Shown piece by piece: positions 52,443 through 61,247 of a DNA stretch of 64,000 nt. Every line of letters begins with the position of its first letter. Position 1 is the stretch's first letter. The stretch covers positions 23,426 to 87,425 of the forward strand of contig NVVW01000008.1 of assembly GCA_002733505.1 (NCBI GenBank). Direction: 5' to 3'. Under the pieces are notes generated by a model. That model worked only from the letters and a program-made list of their open reading frames with translations. It was not told the origin of the DNA and searched no databases. The position numbers and the translations under genes are program-made. The DNA is from Methylophaga sp. GTDB lineage: Bacteria; Pseudomonadota; Gammaproteobacteria; Nitrosococcales; Methylophagaceae.

Positions 52443-53224
52443 AAGCTCTCACTTACCAGTGCGATCTTTGCCCCTGTTTGGGGGTGCTTTGTAAATACAA
52501 ATTGTTGGTCATAAAGTGTGTGTACTTGTTCCGTGTCTAAAAATGCAGATGAAGCACCAAACCACATCTTTTCACCGTGTTTTAAGGCCAGAATAGATGA
52601 GCTATGTTGTACTGCGTGGTTTAAATCATGGCTTACTTCAATGATGCTTAATTCATGTTGCTGATTAAGTTGGCAGATAAGTTGATGTACTTCAGCTTGA
52701 TAGTGCGGATCGAGAAAGCTGGTGGGCTCATCTAGCAAAAGCAAAGAGGCTTGTTGGCATAAGGCGGCGGCGATCATAATGCGTTGCCGTTCACCGCCAC
52801 TGAGTGTTTGCATTTGGCGTTGTAGAAATGATTCTGTATTAGTGATGGCTATGGCGAGTTCAAATGCTTCTTGATCATCGTTAGCCCAGTCAGATAATGC
52901 AGTGTGGTAGGCATAGCGGCTCATTTTAATAAAATCAATGACAGTGAAATTAAATTGCTGATCATGGGCTTGCGGTACATAACTGATGTGTTGGGCGAGT
53001 TGTTTTTGATTGAGCCGTGAGACGGCTTGTTGATGAATAGCAATGTCACCGGAAGTAGGCTTAATTATGCCTAGTAGTACTTTTAATAAAGTACTTTTGC
53101 CAGCGCCATTAGCGCCAACAATACATAAATAATCGCCCTCATTAATGTGAAAGCTTACCGAGGATAATAAGGTGGTTTCATCAATGGTTACGGTGAGATT
53201 ATTGACATCCAGTAGTGTACTCAT
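52439..53224 (-). CDS. btuD: ABC importer ATPase (BtuD-like)
   Basis: This 261-residue ATPase has Walker A GANGAGKST (about 37-45), signature LSGGERQR (about 139-146) and Walker B LLLLDEPTSFLD, with a switch His in VSHDLNHA. It powers the BtuC-like permease. It overlaps both neighbours by four bases (ATGA type), so the three genes are translated together. The length fits BtuD or FepC homologues. Confidence 0.9.
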   Translation of the reverse strand: MSTLLDVNNLTVTIDETTLLSSVSFHINEGDYLCIVGANGAGKSTLLKVLLGIIKPTSGDIAIHQQAVSRLNQKQLAQHISYVPQAHDQQFNFTVIDFIKMSRYAYHTALSDWANDDQEAFELAIAITNTESFLQRQMQTLSGGERQRIMIAAALCQQASLLLLDEPTSFLDPHYQAEVHQLICQLNQQHELSIIEVSHDLNHAVQHSSSILALKHGEKMWFGASSAFLDTEQVHTLYDQQFVFTKHPQTGAKIALVSESL

Positions 53225-54132
53225 GGTGTTATTTTATCCCAACGCACTTCAGGGTGAATAAGCCGTGCAAATTGTTCCAGCAATAAAATAACTCTGGGCC
53301 CCGGGATGGTGGCATAACTTTCTTCGATAATATAAATGCGATTGTTCTTCACAGCATTAATGTGTTTGAGTGATTGCCAGCGTTGCAATACTTGTTGTAA
53401 GTCAGCATTGTGGTCATCCGCTTCTGGATAAATATCAATAATAATATCAGGATTAAGCTGAATAATACCCTCAACCGATAAAGAAGGCACATTAAGTCGT
53501 GTATCTTTATAGACGTTAGTGCCACCTGCAAGCGTGATTAAATCATTATAAAAATCATTCTGACCGGCAATATAAACGCTATTTATTTGTTCGTTACTGG
53601 TGCTATTTCCAAGTGAAATCATCACAGTCGGGCGCGATAACGATTTTGTATTCTCCGCTATAAAATGTATTTTATTTTCTAGAAGAGTAAGTAGCTTTTT
53701 AGCTTGCTGTTGGTGTTCGGTACGCTGTCCAATGGCGGTAATAGTTTCTTTTATATCAAATAACGTTGTACTGTCAACGGCGAGGGTGGCAATAGTTAAA
53801 TGTTGAAGTTGCTTAATTGTACGTTGTTGCTTGGCTGATAGAATCACCAGATCAGCTTGTTGAGCAATAATGGCTTCTAAGCTGGGGTTCATCAGTCCAC
53901 CCACTTTGGGCAGATCGTTCGCTTCAAGGGGGAAGTCACAATAATCACTTACCGCAACCACTTTATTAGCTAAACCCAAAGCGAATAAAGTTTCAGTAAT
54001 GCTTGGAGAAAGTGAAATAATACGCTGGGGGCTATCTACACTATCAATCAAAATTGTTGATTCTGGTTTTACAGCAATCAAGGCTATCACAAAAATAAGT
54101 GAAAATAGAAAAAGAGGCCAGAAGCGGCGCAT
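53221..54132 (-). CDS. btuF: Periplasmic cobalamin/siderophore-binding protein (BtuF-like)
   Basis: This 303-residue protein has an N-terminal signal or anchor (FWPLFLFSLIFVIALIAV) and a type III periplasmic binding fold. RIISLSPSITETLFALGL, VSDYCDFPLEANDLPKVGGL and PSLEAIIAQQADLVIL match B12-binding BtuF proteins, where YCDFP is characteristic. It is the first gene of the operon. No cobalamin riboswitch is visible upstream; instead a nested repeat element occupies 54159-54303, immediately upstream, and may carry or disturb the promoter. Confidence 0.86.
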   Translation of the reverse strand: MRRFWPLFLFSLIFVIALIAVKPESTILIDSVDSPQRIISLSPSITETLFALGLANKVVAVSDYCDFPLEANDLPKVGGLMNPSLEAIIAQQADLVILSAKQQRTIKQLQHLTIATLAVDSTTLFDIKETITAIGQRTEHQQQAKKLLTLLENKIHFIAENTKSLSRPTVMISLGNSTSNEQINSVYIAGQNDFYNDLITLAGGTNVYKDTRLNVPSLSVEGIIQLNPDIIIDIYPEADDHNADLQQVLQRWQSLKHINAVKNNRIYIIEESYATIPGPRVILLLEQFARLIHPEVRWDKITP

Positions 54133-54158
54133 TAGTTATCCTTAAACGATATTTTAAG

Positions 54159-54303
54159 TGATCATTCAATCTGTAAATTTTTGGCCCTCCGTCACTCCGG
54201 TATGCTTTTAGCCGGAGTCTAGTGTTGCAGCCATAGATCCCCGATAAAAGATCTCGGGGGATGGCGAGGGTTTTTTTACAGATTGAATGATCACGGGTAT
54301 ATT
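54159..54303. repeat. Nested composite repeat between btuF and hpt
   Basis: TGATCATTCAATCTGTAAA (54159-54177) and TTTACAGATTGAATGATCA (54275-54293) are perfect 19-bp inverted arms. Inside are the GTCACTCCGGTATGCTTTTA and GCCGGAGTCTAGTG segments of the second family and a separate GATCCCCGA/TCGGGGGATGG arm. The right end continues CGGGTATATTA, the usual outer tip; the left outer tip is degenerate. Confidence 0.75.
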
Positions 54304-54340
54304 ATAATGACTTATTATCCATCAGATACACAAAAAATCA

Positions 54341-54892
54341 ATGAAGCAATTACAACATATCTTTGATTCGGCAGACTTACTTTATTCGTTGGTAGATATT
54401 GAGCATGCGCTAGACCGATTAGCGGCTGAAATAACCACGCGCTTTGCTGGCGCCAACCCTGTTATTTTGTGTGTAATGAATGGCTCGGTGGTGGTTACCG
54501 GAAATTTATTGCCTAAACTAAACTTTCCACTAGAACTGGATTATATTCATGCGAGCCGCTATGGCGATAAAATAGTGGGTAGCGAGTTAAACTGGCTGCA
54601 CAAACCTGCTACAAAACTAGCTAATCGAACGGTTATTTTGGTGGAAGATATTTTTGATGAGGGTGTGACAATGTTAGCTTTGAGAAAATATTGCCAACAA
54701 GCAGGTGCTAAGTCGGTAAGTTGTGTAACATTGATTGATAAAGCACATACTAATAAAGTCGGTACCCCGCCTGAATTTATAGGCTTAACCGTGCCAGATC
54801 GCTATGTATTCGGTTTTGGTATGGACTACAAAGGTTATTGGCGCAATGCCCCCGGCATTTATGCGGTCAAGGAGCCTATGAATAAGTCATGA
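54341..54892 (+). CDS. hpt: Hypoxanthine-guanine phosphoribosyltransferase
   Basis: This 183-residue enzyme has the PRPP-binding motif VILVEDIFDEGVTML (about 98-112), GSVVVTGNLLPKL and a C-terminal VFGFGMDYKGYWRN loop. It salvages hypoxanthine or guanine with PRPP. It lies upstream of the methylthioinosine phosphorylase, whose product is hypoxanthine, so the two steps form a salvage route. The last codons (EPMNKS) and the stop lie within a 160-bp inverted repeat. Confidence 0.93.
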   Translation: MKQLQHIFDSADLLYSLVDIEHALDRLAAEITTRFAGANPVILCVMNGSVVVTGNLLPKLNFPLELDYIHASRYGDKIVGSELNWLHKPATKLANRTVILVEDIFDEGVTMLALRKYCQQAGAKSVSCVTLIDKAHTNKVGTPPEFIGLTVPDRYVFGFGMDYKGYWRNAPGIYAVKEPMNKS

Positions 54893-55029
54893 TTGCTTTA
54901 TGCTGGCTGAAATAGCCCCAAACTTCTTCGAAAATCGCCTCAATAGAATAACTGTTCCGGCTCATTTCGAAGAAGTTTGGTACCATTTCATCTCAGCCTA
55001 AATTCAACCAGACTTACTCATAGGCTCCT
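54870..55029. repeat. 160-bp long inverted repeat spanning the hpt stop and the gap before the phosphorylase
   Basis: Outer arms AGGAGCCTATGAATAAGTC (54870-54888) and its inverse (55011-55029) differ at one base. Inner arms CCAAACTTCTTCGAAA (54918-54933) and TTTCGAAGAAGTTTGG (54965-54980) are perfect. The left outer arm lies inside the hpt coding sequence, and the right end precedes the next gene's ribosome binding site (AAGGATG). It can form a long imperfect RNA hairpin between the two genes. Confidence 0.85.
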
Positions 55030-55045
55030 ATAAGGATGAAAATAT

Positions 55046-55786
55046 ATGACAATATTAGCAATCATTGGTGGCACAGGACTGACTGCATTAGACGATTTAA
55101 TAATGAATGAGCAGAAAAGTGTTGAAACCCCGTTTGGAACGCCATCAAGTCCACTTTTAATGGGTGAATATCAAGGTAAAGAGGTGATATTTTTACCTCG
55201 TCATGGCCAACAACACACTATTGCGCCCCATAAGGTAAATTACCGGGCAAATATTTGGGCGCTCTATGCATTAGGTGTTGAGAAGATTATTGCCATAGCG
55301 GCAGTGGGTGCGATTGATCTAAACCTGCATCCCGGGACATTAGCCGTGCCCGATCAAATTATTGATTACACCTATGGACGTGAGCAAAGTTTTTATAGCG
55401 ATGATTTTACCGCTGATAGGCATCTAGACTTTACTTATCCATACGATGTAGAGCTACGCAAAGAGATTTTAGCAGCGGCAGTGAGACAAAAAATAACAAT
55501 AACAGATGGCGGCAGCTATGGTGCAACGCAAGGCCCACGATTAGAAACGGCGGCAGAAATTAAACGCTTAGCACAAGATGGCTGTGCAATGGTCGGTATG
55601 ACGGGTATGCCAGAAGCTTATTTAGCACGTGAATTAGGCATGGCGTATGCGAGCTGTGCTGTTATGGCAAATTGGGCTGCGGGCATTAGCGGCCATGAGA
55701 TTCAAATGACAGATATAGAACACGTTTTAAATGAGGGTATGACGCAAGTAAAACAGTTATTGGCAGAAATTATTCGGCTGCAATAG
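55046..55786 (+). CDS. S-methyl-5'-thioinosine phosphorylase (PNP/MTAP family)
   Basis: This 246-residue phosphorylase has LAIIGGTGLTALD with the phosphate-binding GGTGL, LPRHGQQHTIAPHKVNYRAN, GPRLETAAEIKRL and VGMTGMPEAYLARELG. MTAP/PNP relatives split 5'-methylthio-nucleosides. The position after hpt and similarity in these motifs fit the S-methyl-5'-thioinosine phosphorylase group of gammaproteobacteria, which recycles polyamine by-products to hypoxanthine. The last 17 bases overlap the convergent csiV-like gene. Confidence 0.88.
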   Translation: MTILAIIGGTGLTALDDLIMNEQKSVETPFGTPSSPLLMGEYQGKEVIFLPRHGQQHTIAPHKVNYRANIWALYALGVEKIIAIAAVGAIDLNLHPGTLAVPDQIIDYTYGREQSFYSDDFTADRHLDFTYPYDVELRKEILAAAVRQKITITDGGSYGATQGPRLETAAEIKRLAQDGCAMVGMTGMPEAYLARELGMAYASCAVMANWAAGISGHEIQMTDIEHVLNEGMTQVKQLLAEIIRLQ

Positions 55787-56318
55787 CATCTGGCTCTATT
55801 GGTGTAATCTGTAATAAGGCACCCATTTTAGGATGGTCATAAAAATACAGCTTCTTATTACGAATACGGCGAGACTCAATTAATCTAGGCGATTGTTCCC
55901 CCTGCATAAGTTGCAAGTCTAACGCAGCATGTAAATACGTTGATTTGAAGAACCGAACAGAGCCACTTATGGAGCTATCTGCAGATTGTATGTTCACAGC
56001 ACGTGAATTAGATCTTGTCATAATGGGTTGTTGCCATGAATTATGATAGAGCACGCGATAATCTGCTGATTTTTGCAAGCGAGCAGCCGTTTGTATTAAG
56101 GTGCTATTTTTAGCGGGGCGGATCAGCTTGCCTGAGACAGATGGGTTAAGTGGCGCATTAATATCAAAAGACGTTTCAGGCCACGCCTCATCGGTATAGC
56201 TATTAAGTTGTTCAAATACAATTAATTCAACATGATACCATTGTTGTGCATGGGCAGAGGAACTTAGAGACCAAAGCAATATCATACCGAGTAAGTGTAA
56301 AAAATAAGTTCTTTTCAT
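55770..56318 (-). CDS. CsiV-like peptidoglycan-binding protein
   Basis: This 182-residue exported protein has a signal peptide (LLGMILLWSLSSSAHA) and QWYHVELIVFEQL at the start of the mature part, the conserved opening of CsiV proteins. YLHAALDLQL and RRIRNKKLYFYDHPKMGALL, the usual C-terminal segment, follow. CsiV in Vibrio and Shewanella-type bacteria activates the murein transglycosylase pathway by binding peptidoglycan. It is convergent with the phosphorylase gene and overlaps it by 17 bp. Confidence 0.85.
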   Translation of the reverse strand: MKRTYFLHLLGMILLWSLSSSAHAQQWYHVELIVFEQLNSYTDEAWPETSFDINAPLNPSVSGKLIRPAKNSTLIQTAARLQKSADYRVLYHNSWQQPIMTRSNSRAVNIQSADSSISGSVRFFKSTYLHAALDLQLMQGEQSPRLIESRRIRNKKLYFYDHPKMGALLQITPIEPDAIAAE

Positions 56319-56435
56319 GGTTATTATTGTTGCATCAAAAAGTAATGTGGTCTATTGTCTAATTTTGCCAACAAAATGTCCAAAGTTTATTTGCTATAAT
56401 GAGCTGTAACTTAAAATTATTTGAGGAGATGAAAA

Positions 56436-57356
56436 ATGTTTGAAGGAATATCCGTATTTGCCGTGATTATTGTCGTACTGGCACTGGTCTTATTATTTAA
56501 AGGTGTGCAATCAGTTCGGCAAGGTCATGAATTTACCGTCGAGCGCTTTGGGCGCTATACCCATACATTACACCCAGGCTTACATTGGATCGTACCGGTG
56601 ATGGATAAGGTGGGTGCTAAAATCAATATGATGGAACAAGTATTGGATGTGCAATCTCAAGAAATCATCACCAAAGATAATGCGATGGTACGTGTTGATG
56701 GCGTGGTGTTCTTTCAGGTCGTAGATGCGCCGAAAGCCGCGTATGAAGTCAATAATTTACAGCATGCTATTTTAAATTTAACCCAGACCAATATTCGTAC
56801 AGTTATGGGTTCTATGGATTTAGATGAGTTGTTATCGAAGCGTGATGAAATTAATGCTCGTTTATTGAATGTAGTTGATGATGCCACCACACCATGGGGT
56901 GTAAAAGTTACCCGTATTGAAATTAAAGACATTGAGCCACCAAAAGACTTGGTTGAAGCGATGGGTCGTCAAATGAAAGCCGAGCGTGAAAAGCGTGCCA
57001 ATATCTTAGAAGCAGAAGGATTAAGACAGGCTGAGATTTTACGTGCAGAAGGTGAAAAACAGGCTATTATGTTGGATGCTGAAGGGCGCAAAGAAGCGGC
57101 ATTCCGTGATGCGGAAGCACGTGAACGTGAAGCGGAAGCGGAAGCACGGGCCACTTTTGTAGTATCAGAGGCAATTGCAAAAGGTGATATTCAGGCGATT
57201 AATTATTTCGTAGCATTGAAATATGTGGAAGCGCTTAAAGATATGGCATCGGCAGATAATCATAAGGTTATCTTTATGCCACTTGAAGCGAGTAGTGTAA
57301 TTGGCTCATTAGGCGGTATTGCGGAGCTAGCTAAGGATACATTTAAAGGAAAATAA
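56436..57356 (+). CDS. qmcA: SPFH/Band 7 membrane protease subunit QmcA
   Basis: This 306-residue protein has an N-terminal membrane anchor ([14 protein letters not shown]), a Band 7/SPFH domain (about 25-190, [20 protein letters not shown] and [20 protein letters not shown]) and a long coiled coil rich in AE repeats (about 190-260). QmcA-type proteins assemble into membrane rafts and bind the FtsH protease or NfeD. ATG 56436 follows GAGGAG. It is followed by nfeD after two bases, its standard partner. Confidence 0.94.
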   Translation: MFEGISVFAVIIVVLALVLLFKGVQSVRQGHEFTVERFGRYTHTLHPGLHWIVPVMDKVGAKINMMEQVLDVQSQEIITKDNAMVRVDGVVFFQVVDAPKAAYEVNNLQHAILNLTQTNIRTVMGSMDLDELLSKRDEINARLLNVVDDATTPWGVKVTRIEIKDIEPPKDLVEAMGRQMKAEREKRANILEAEGLRQAEILRAEGEKQAIMLDAEGRKEAAFRDAEAREREAEAEARATFVVSEAIAKGDIQAINYFVALKYVEALKDMASADNHKVIFMPLEASSVIGSLGGIAELAKDTFKGK

Positions 57357-57358
57357 TA

Positions 57359-57802
57359 ATGGAATTTGCACCTACTTTTTGGCATTGGTGGATATTTGCG
57401 GCAGTGCTGATTACGTTTGAAGTATTACTCCCGACATTTTATTTATTGTGGACAGGCATTGCTGCCTTTATAGTGGGGCTGGTGGCATGGCTGTTTCCAT
57501 CACTGGTATGGGAAGGTCAGATTGTTATTTTTGCTATTTTATCGGTGCTGAGTATTGTTGTTTGGCGTAACTATGCCAAGAAAAACCCGGCAGTATCTGA
57601 TGAGCCCTTATTGAATCGACGTGGCGAGCAGTATGTCGGCCGAGTGGTTACCTTGGCAGAGCCGATTATTGATGGTATTGGTAAAGTAAAACTTGATGAT
57701 TCAACATGGAAAATAAAAGGTGAAGATTGTGATGCGGGCACTAAAATTAAACTTATTGCCGTGGATAATGTTGTTTTTCAGGTTGAAAAAGTAAGTCAAT
57801 AA
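57359..57802 (+). CDS. NfeD-like (YbbK) membrane protein
   Basis: This 147-residue protein has three or four hydrophobic helices (residues 8-75) and a C-terminal OB-fold (about 85-145, RGEQYVGRVVTLAEPIIDGI and GKVKLDDSTWKIKG). It is the short NfeD type without the N-terminal protease domain. NfeD proteins pair with SPFH proteins to organise the membrane. It starts two bases after qmcA ends, so translation is coupled. Confidence 0.93.
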   Translation: MEFAPTFWHWWIFAAVLITFEVLLPTFYLLWTGIAAFIVGLVAWLFPSLVWEGQIVIFAILSVLSIVVWRNYAKKNPAVSDEPLLNRRGEQYVGRVVTLAEPIIDGIGKVKLDDSTWKIKGEDCDAGTKIKLIAVDNVVFQVEKVSQ

Positions 57803-57805
57803 TTA

Positions 57806-58987
57806 GTGGCTGAATTTTTTAATACTGGACTGACAGAGCAGCAGTTCTTGGATCAATATTGGCAGAAAAAACCATTATTAATTAAGCAAGCATTTGCTGA
57901 TTTCGAAAGCCCGATCACGCCTGATGAATTGGCTGGCTTAGCTTGTGAAGCTGAAATTGAATCACGTTTAATCGAAGAAAGAGGCAAAGAGGGTGCGTGG
58001 CAAGTCACAACTGGGCCATTATCTGAAGCTGATTTTGAGCGGCTGCCATCTACACATTGGACGATGTTAGTTCAAGATGTTGATAAACATTTACCCGATT
58101 TACACTATTTGCTTGATCCGTTCAGGTTTATTCCTGACTGGCGGCGCGATGATCTTATGATTAGCTACGCACCGGAACATGGCACCGTTGGGCCACATAC
58201 TGATGGCTATGATGTGTTTTTATTGCAAGCAATGGGCACACGGCGTTGGCAAATAGGTAATGAACCCATTACCGAAGCAAAATTGATTGACGGCCTAGAG
58301 TTGCAAATTTTAGCTGAATTTACACCGGATCAAACGTGGGATTTAGAACCAGGTGATTTATTGTATTTACCGCCATACTTTGCCCATCACGGTGTAGCAC
58401 TGAATGAGTGTATGACTTTCTCATTTGGTTTTCGGGCACCCAGTAGTGCTGACATGCTGGATGCTATCACTAATAACGTTATCGAGCATGGGCTAGGCAG
58501 CTATCGTTATCGTGATCTGGGTTTACAGGTGAGCCAAGCTAGCAGTGAGATTGATGCCGAAGCGCTAAAACGACTAAAGCAGCTATTGCATGATGCGATT
58601 GACGAAGCAGATCCTATATTGGCAAGTGCTTTGGGCAAGTTTGTTACCGAAACCAAATCAACCTTAACAACGCTAGCATCACAAACTATTAGCGATTTAC
58701 CGACGATGGATGAAGTAAACGCATTATTTGAGCAAGGCGAACTGTTACAGAAAAGTAATTATCATCGCTTTGCTTGGGCAAAGAATGATAGCGAAGTCCA
58801 ACTTTTTATGGCAGGTGAAGTTTACTCTGCTGATGTGGCAGATGGTGACGCTATTATGATGATGGCTGAGCAATCAATGTTAGATTTAGAAGATTGGTTG
58901 CACATAAAGAGTGATGAAAAACGTGTAAAAATACTTTGTCAGTTAATAGCTGAAGGCGGGTGGTATTGGGCAGGTGATGAGGGCTAA
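57806..58987 (+). CDS. roxA: 50S ribosomal protein L16 3-hydroxylase RoxA-like (cupin/JmjC)
   Basis: This 393-residue 2-oxoglutarate/Fe(II) oxygenase starts with GTG. The JmjC core has HTDGYDVFLLQ (H and D metal ligands, about 131-133), LPPYFAHHGVAL with the distal His, and FWQKKPLLIKQAF-like YWQKKPLLIKQAF at the start. The C-terminal part (about 220-393) is the winged-helix and dimerisation region. RoxA (YcfD) hydroxylates an Arg of ribosomal protein L16 in the cytoplasm. It is three bases downstream of nfeD. Confidence 0.92.
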   Translation: MAEFFNTGLTEQQFLDQYWQKKPLLIKQAFADFESPITPDELAGLACEAEIESRLIEERGKEGAWQVTTGPLSEADFERLPSTHWTMLVQDVDKHLPDLHYLLDPFRFIPDWRRDDLMISYAPEHGTVGPHTDGYDVFLLQAMGTRRWQIGNEPITEAKLIDGLELQILAEFTPDQTWDLEPGDLLYLPPYFAHHGVALNECMTFSFGFRAPSSADMLDAITNNVIEHGLGSYRYRDLGLQVSQASSEIDAEALKRLKQLLHDAIDEADPILASALGKFVTETKSTLTTLASQTISDLPTMDEVNALFEQGELLQKSNYHRFAWAKNDSEVQLFMAGEVYSADVADGDAIMMMAEQSMLDLEDWLHIKSDEKRVKILCQLIAEGGWYWAGDEG

Positions 58988-59075
58988 AGTGCCAAACAGC
59001 CAATAGAATCTATAATCATAATTTTTTGTATAAATAGCGACAGACAGAGTCAAGGCAAAAGCAAACCCGCCATAT

Positions 59076-59591
59076 TTACTTATGCCGAGTACGCACAAAA
59101 AGGGTTTTATGACATTTAGGGCAAGGCGGAATGCGGCCTGTTTTCTTGAAATGCATAAGTGTTTCACAACTTTTGCAGGCTAGCGTACCGATACTGGTTA
59201 TCTCGCCAGTATTATATTCTGTTGCTTGTTTTGCTTGCGCCGCAAGTTGCGCTAATTCAGTGCTGGTTTTGTCAGCTACTTTTTCAAATATCTCCAGCAG
59301 GCGATCTTCTACAAGCTCAAGATCAAAATTTAGCCAAGTTGATAATTCTTTACCAGATCGGCTAATATACTCAGCGGCATCATGTAAATCACGTTTTAAA
59401 TATTTAGCTAATTTCTCTGCTTCTTCAGAAGTAACTTCCTTTAATTCAATGGCTTGCGATTTAGCTTTGTCAATATTTTTTTGTAACATAGGCAAGGCTT
59501 GGTGTTCTGCTTTATCAAGAAGCTGATTGACACGCTCCATCATTTTGTCATAGGCAACGCTAAGTTTTTTTTCTAATTCTTGTTCATTCAT
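59076..59591 (-). CDS. DUF1451 zinc-ribbon protein (YbeL-like)
   Basis: This 171-residue soluble protein is helical over residues 1-130 (charged, alternating Glu/Lys) and ends in a zinc ribbon: C-x2-C in LACKSCETLMHF and C-x2-C in PPCPKCHKTLF. This is the layout of DUF1451 proteins such as YbeL. Role unknown. AGGGAGATCGTC before the ATG is the ribosome binding site. It diverges from dsbB with a 81-bp gap and stands alone. Confidence 0.88.
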   Translation of the reverse strand: MNEQELEKKLSVAYDKMMERVNQLLDKAEHQALPMLQKNIDKAKSQAIELKEVTSEEAEKLAKYLKRDLHDAAEYISRSGKELSTWLNFDLELVEDRLLEIFEKVADKTSTELAQLAAQAKQATEYNTGEITSIGTLACKSCETLMHFKKTGRIPPCPKCHKTLFVRTRHK

Positions 59592-59672
59592 GACGATCTC
59601 CCTCTATACCATTGCTAAACTAAGCTTGTTTAGTGCAGTATATACCCAAAATTACTATTTTTGGAGAATAGC

Positions 59673-60191
59673 ATGCCTTCACCTCGAAGCTTGTTTTTGC
59701 TAGGGTTTCTACTTTGTGTTGCAGCGTTAGCTGTTGCCGCTTATTTTCAGCTTATTGAACATTTAGAACCTTGTCCTTTATGCATCTTACAGCGTGTATT
59801 GATTGCATTTTTAGCTGTTATTTTTCTGTTAGCAATATTACATAATCCACGCGGTTGGGGGATAAAAGTATATGGCTTGTTAGCGGGAATCATTGCATTA
59901 ATAGGTGCTGCTATTTCTGCACGCCATGTCTGGTTACAAAACCTGCCTGCCGATCAAGTGCCTAGCTGTGGTCCAAGTCTAAATTTCATGTTAGATAATT
60001 ATGCGCTGACTGAAGCAATTGAGATGGTGATGCGAGGTTCAGGAGAGTGTGCTGACGTGCTGTGGACCTTTATGGGTCTGAGTATTCCAGCGTGGACACT
60101 GGTTGCATTTGTTGGTTTAGCATTAATGGCATTGGCTCAATTATTTCGCCGTACCAATAATAATGACTTAGGTTATATTCACTATCGTTAA
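59673..60191 (+). CDS. dsbB: Disulfide bond formation protein DsbB
   Basis: This 172-residue inner-membrane protein has four helices. The first redox pair is in EPCPLCILQR (CxxC), the second loop holds the pair CGPSLNF and GECADV, and an Arg follows the first CxxC. DsbB reoxidises DsbA and passes electrons to ubiquinone. ATG 59673 follows GGAG by six bases; the ORF is open to TTG 59661. Its last four bases overlap the convergent mshK-like gene. Confidence 0.93.
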   Translation: MPSPRSLFLLGFLLCVAALAVAAYFQLIEHLEPCPLCILQRVLIAFLAVIFLLAILHNPRGWGIKVYGLLAGIIALIGAAISARHVWLQNLPADQVPSCGPSLNFMLDNYALTEAIEMVMRGSGECADVLWTFMGLSIPAWTLVAFVGLALMALAQLFRRTNNNDLGYIHYR

Positions 60192-60568
60192 TTGGTGAAA
60201 TCAGAGTTCGTTGACTTCATATGACTAATAAAAGATTTCTGTAGCGATAATATAATTACATCGCTATCTTGTTGTAACAACTTTACTTGTTGATGGGTGA
60301 TGCTTTGTACGATGGAGCCATCGCTCACTTTATCCCCAACCTTATATTGCACGCCGTTGATAATAGCGACTTTATGATTTGACGCTACGATCGTAGAATT
60401 TAGTATTAATTTTGTATCCGTATTTACAACAATGTGTTGTGCTGATTCTACTGTTGATACAGATTTAGCAGGTGAATAAGTAGCAGGCATTGTCGGATCA
60501 GCGAGCTGCTGCGCTACGCAGTTAAACGAGAATAATGCTAAACAGACAGTAACGATAAGTTTTGACAT
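60188..60568 (-). CDS. mshK: MSHA pilus biogenesis protein MshK-like
   Basis: This protein of about 126 residues has a signal peptide (KLIVTVCLALFSFNCVAQQ), then LADPTMPATYS, a typical MshK opening, and KVAIINGVQYKVGDKVSDGS, a PilP-like beta segment. MshK is a periplasmic/inner-membrane part of MSHA type IV pilus assembly. ATG 60568 lies one base after the mshJ stop. The usual downstream gene mshL is absent; dsbB converges here instead. Gene identity rests mainly on order and motif, so the symbol is moderately sure. Confidence 0.72.
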   Translation of the reverse strand: MSKLIVTVCLALFSFNCVAQQLADPTMPATYSPAKSVSTVESAQHIVVNTDTKLILNSTIVASNHKVAIINGVQYKVGDKVSDGSIVQSITHQQVKLLQQDSDVIILSLQKSFISHMKSTNSDFTN

Positions 60569-60569
60569 A

Positions 60570-61247
60570 TTACAAACCAATCCAATGTTCATTGGTACTA
60601 ATTGTGTGTACATGCAAGATGATTTCTGCTTGTGGATAATCGGTAACAGTATAGTGCAGTTTGTCCCAGAATAAGCCCCAGTCTGATTGTTCTAAAGCTA
60701 ATAGGTATTGGTATAGTTGTTGATAGTTACCAGCGAGTTTAATGATAGTAGCATGTTCATAAAGCAGTGATTGTGGTTCAGACGACTCTTTTTCATTATC
60801 TTGTTCCCCATTAAGCATAACTTTCTTAACAGGATCATTGTTAAGTGATATTAGCTTTAAACCTTTTGTTTTTAATAATAGGCTACGCAGTAATTCTGTT
60901 ATTTTTGTGGGAGGAACAAGTTTATTAAATACAGAATCTAGCTGTACTTCTGTATTTTGTAGCTTCATCTGAACATCGTTAATTTCTTGTTTTAGCTGTT
61001 CCGAACTACGTTTATTTGCAGCTATTGCCCCAGTATTTTCTAATAATTCCGTAGTAAGTGCCTGTTGATTATCAGTGAAATTTTGCTGTTGAGTGTGTAG
61101 TTGTTGGTAGTGTAGATCACGTTTTTTAAATACTAAGCCGTCAAAAGCAGCGTAGATTATCGCGATGATGACGATTAATGCTATCACACGTTCACGCAGG
61201 CTTAGCGCATTAAGATAAGTAGAGATTTGTTGTAATTTATCGCTCAT
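60570..61247 (-). CDS. mshJ: MSHA biogenesis protein MshJ-like (PilO-type)
   Basis: This 225-residue protein has one N-terminal membrane helix (VIALIVIIAIIYAAF), then a coiled coil (about 40-100) and a ferredoxin-like domain near the C-terminus (KLAGNYQQLYQYLLALEQ, DWGLFWDKLHY). That layout matches PilO/MshJ, which bridges the inner-membrane platform. Its start overlaps the previous gene's stop by four bases (ATGA). It is the third gene of the msh set. Confidence 0.78.
   Translation of the reverse strand: MSDKLQQISTYLNALSLRERVIALIVIIAIIYAAFDGLVFKKRDLHYQQLHTQQQNFTDNQQALTTELLENTGAIAANKRSSEQLKQEINDVQMKLQNTEVQLDSVFNKLVPPTKITELLRSLLLKTKGLKLISLNNDPVKKVMLNGEQDNEKESSEPQSLLYEHATIIKLAGNYQQLYQYLLALEQSDWGLFWDKLHYTVTDYPQAEIILHVHTISTNEHWIGL

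Noticed and set aside
54133..54340. A cobalamin riboswitch upstream of the BtuFDC-type operon.
   Set aside because: No B12-box was visible; the gap is filled by a nested repeat.
59641..59660. TATACCCAAAATTACTATTT near dsbB as another MITE end.
   Set aside because: Only the TATACCC tip matches and no inverse partner is nearby; probably chance or a short decayed end.
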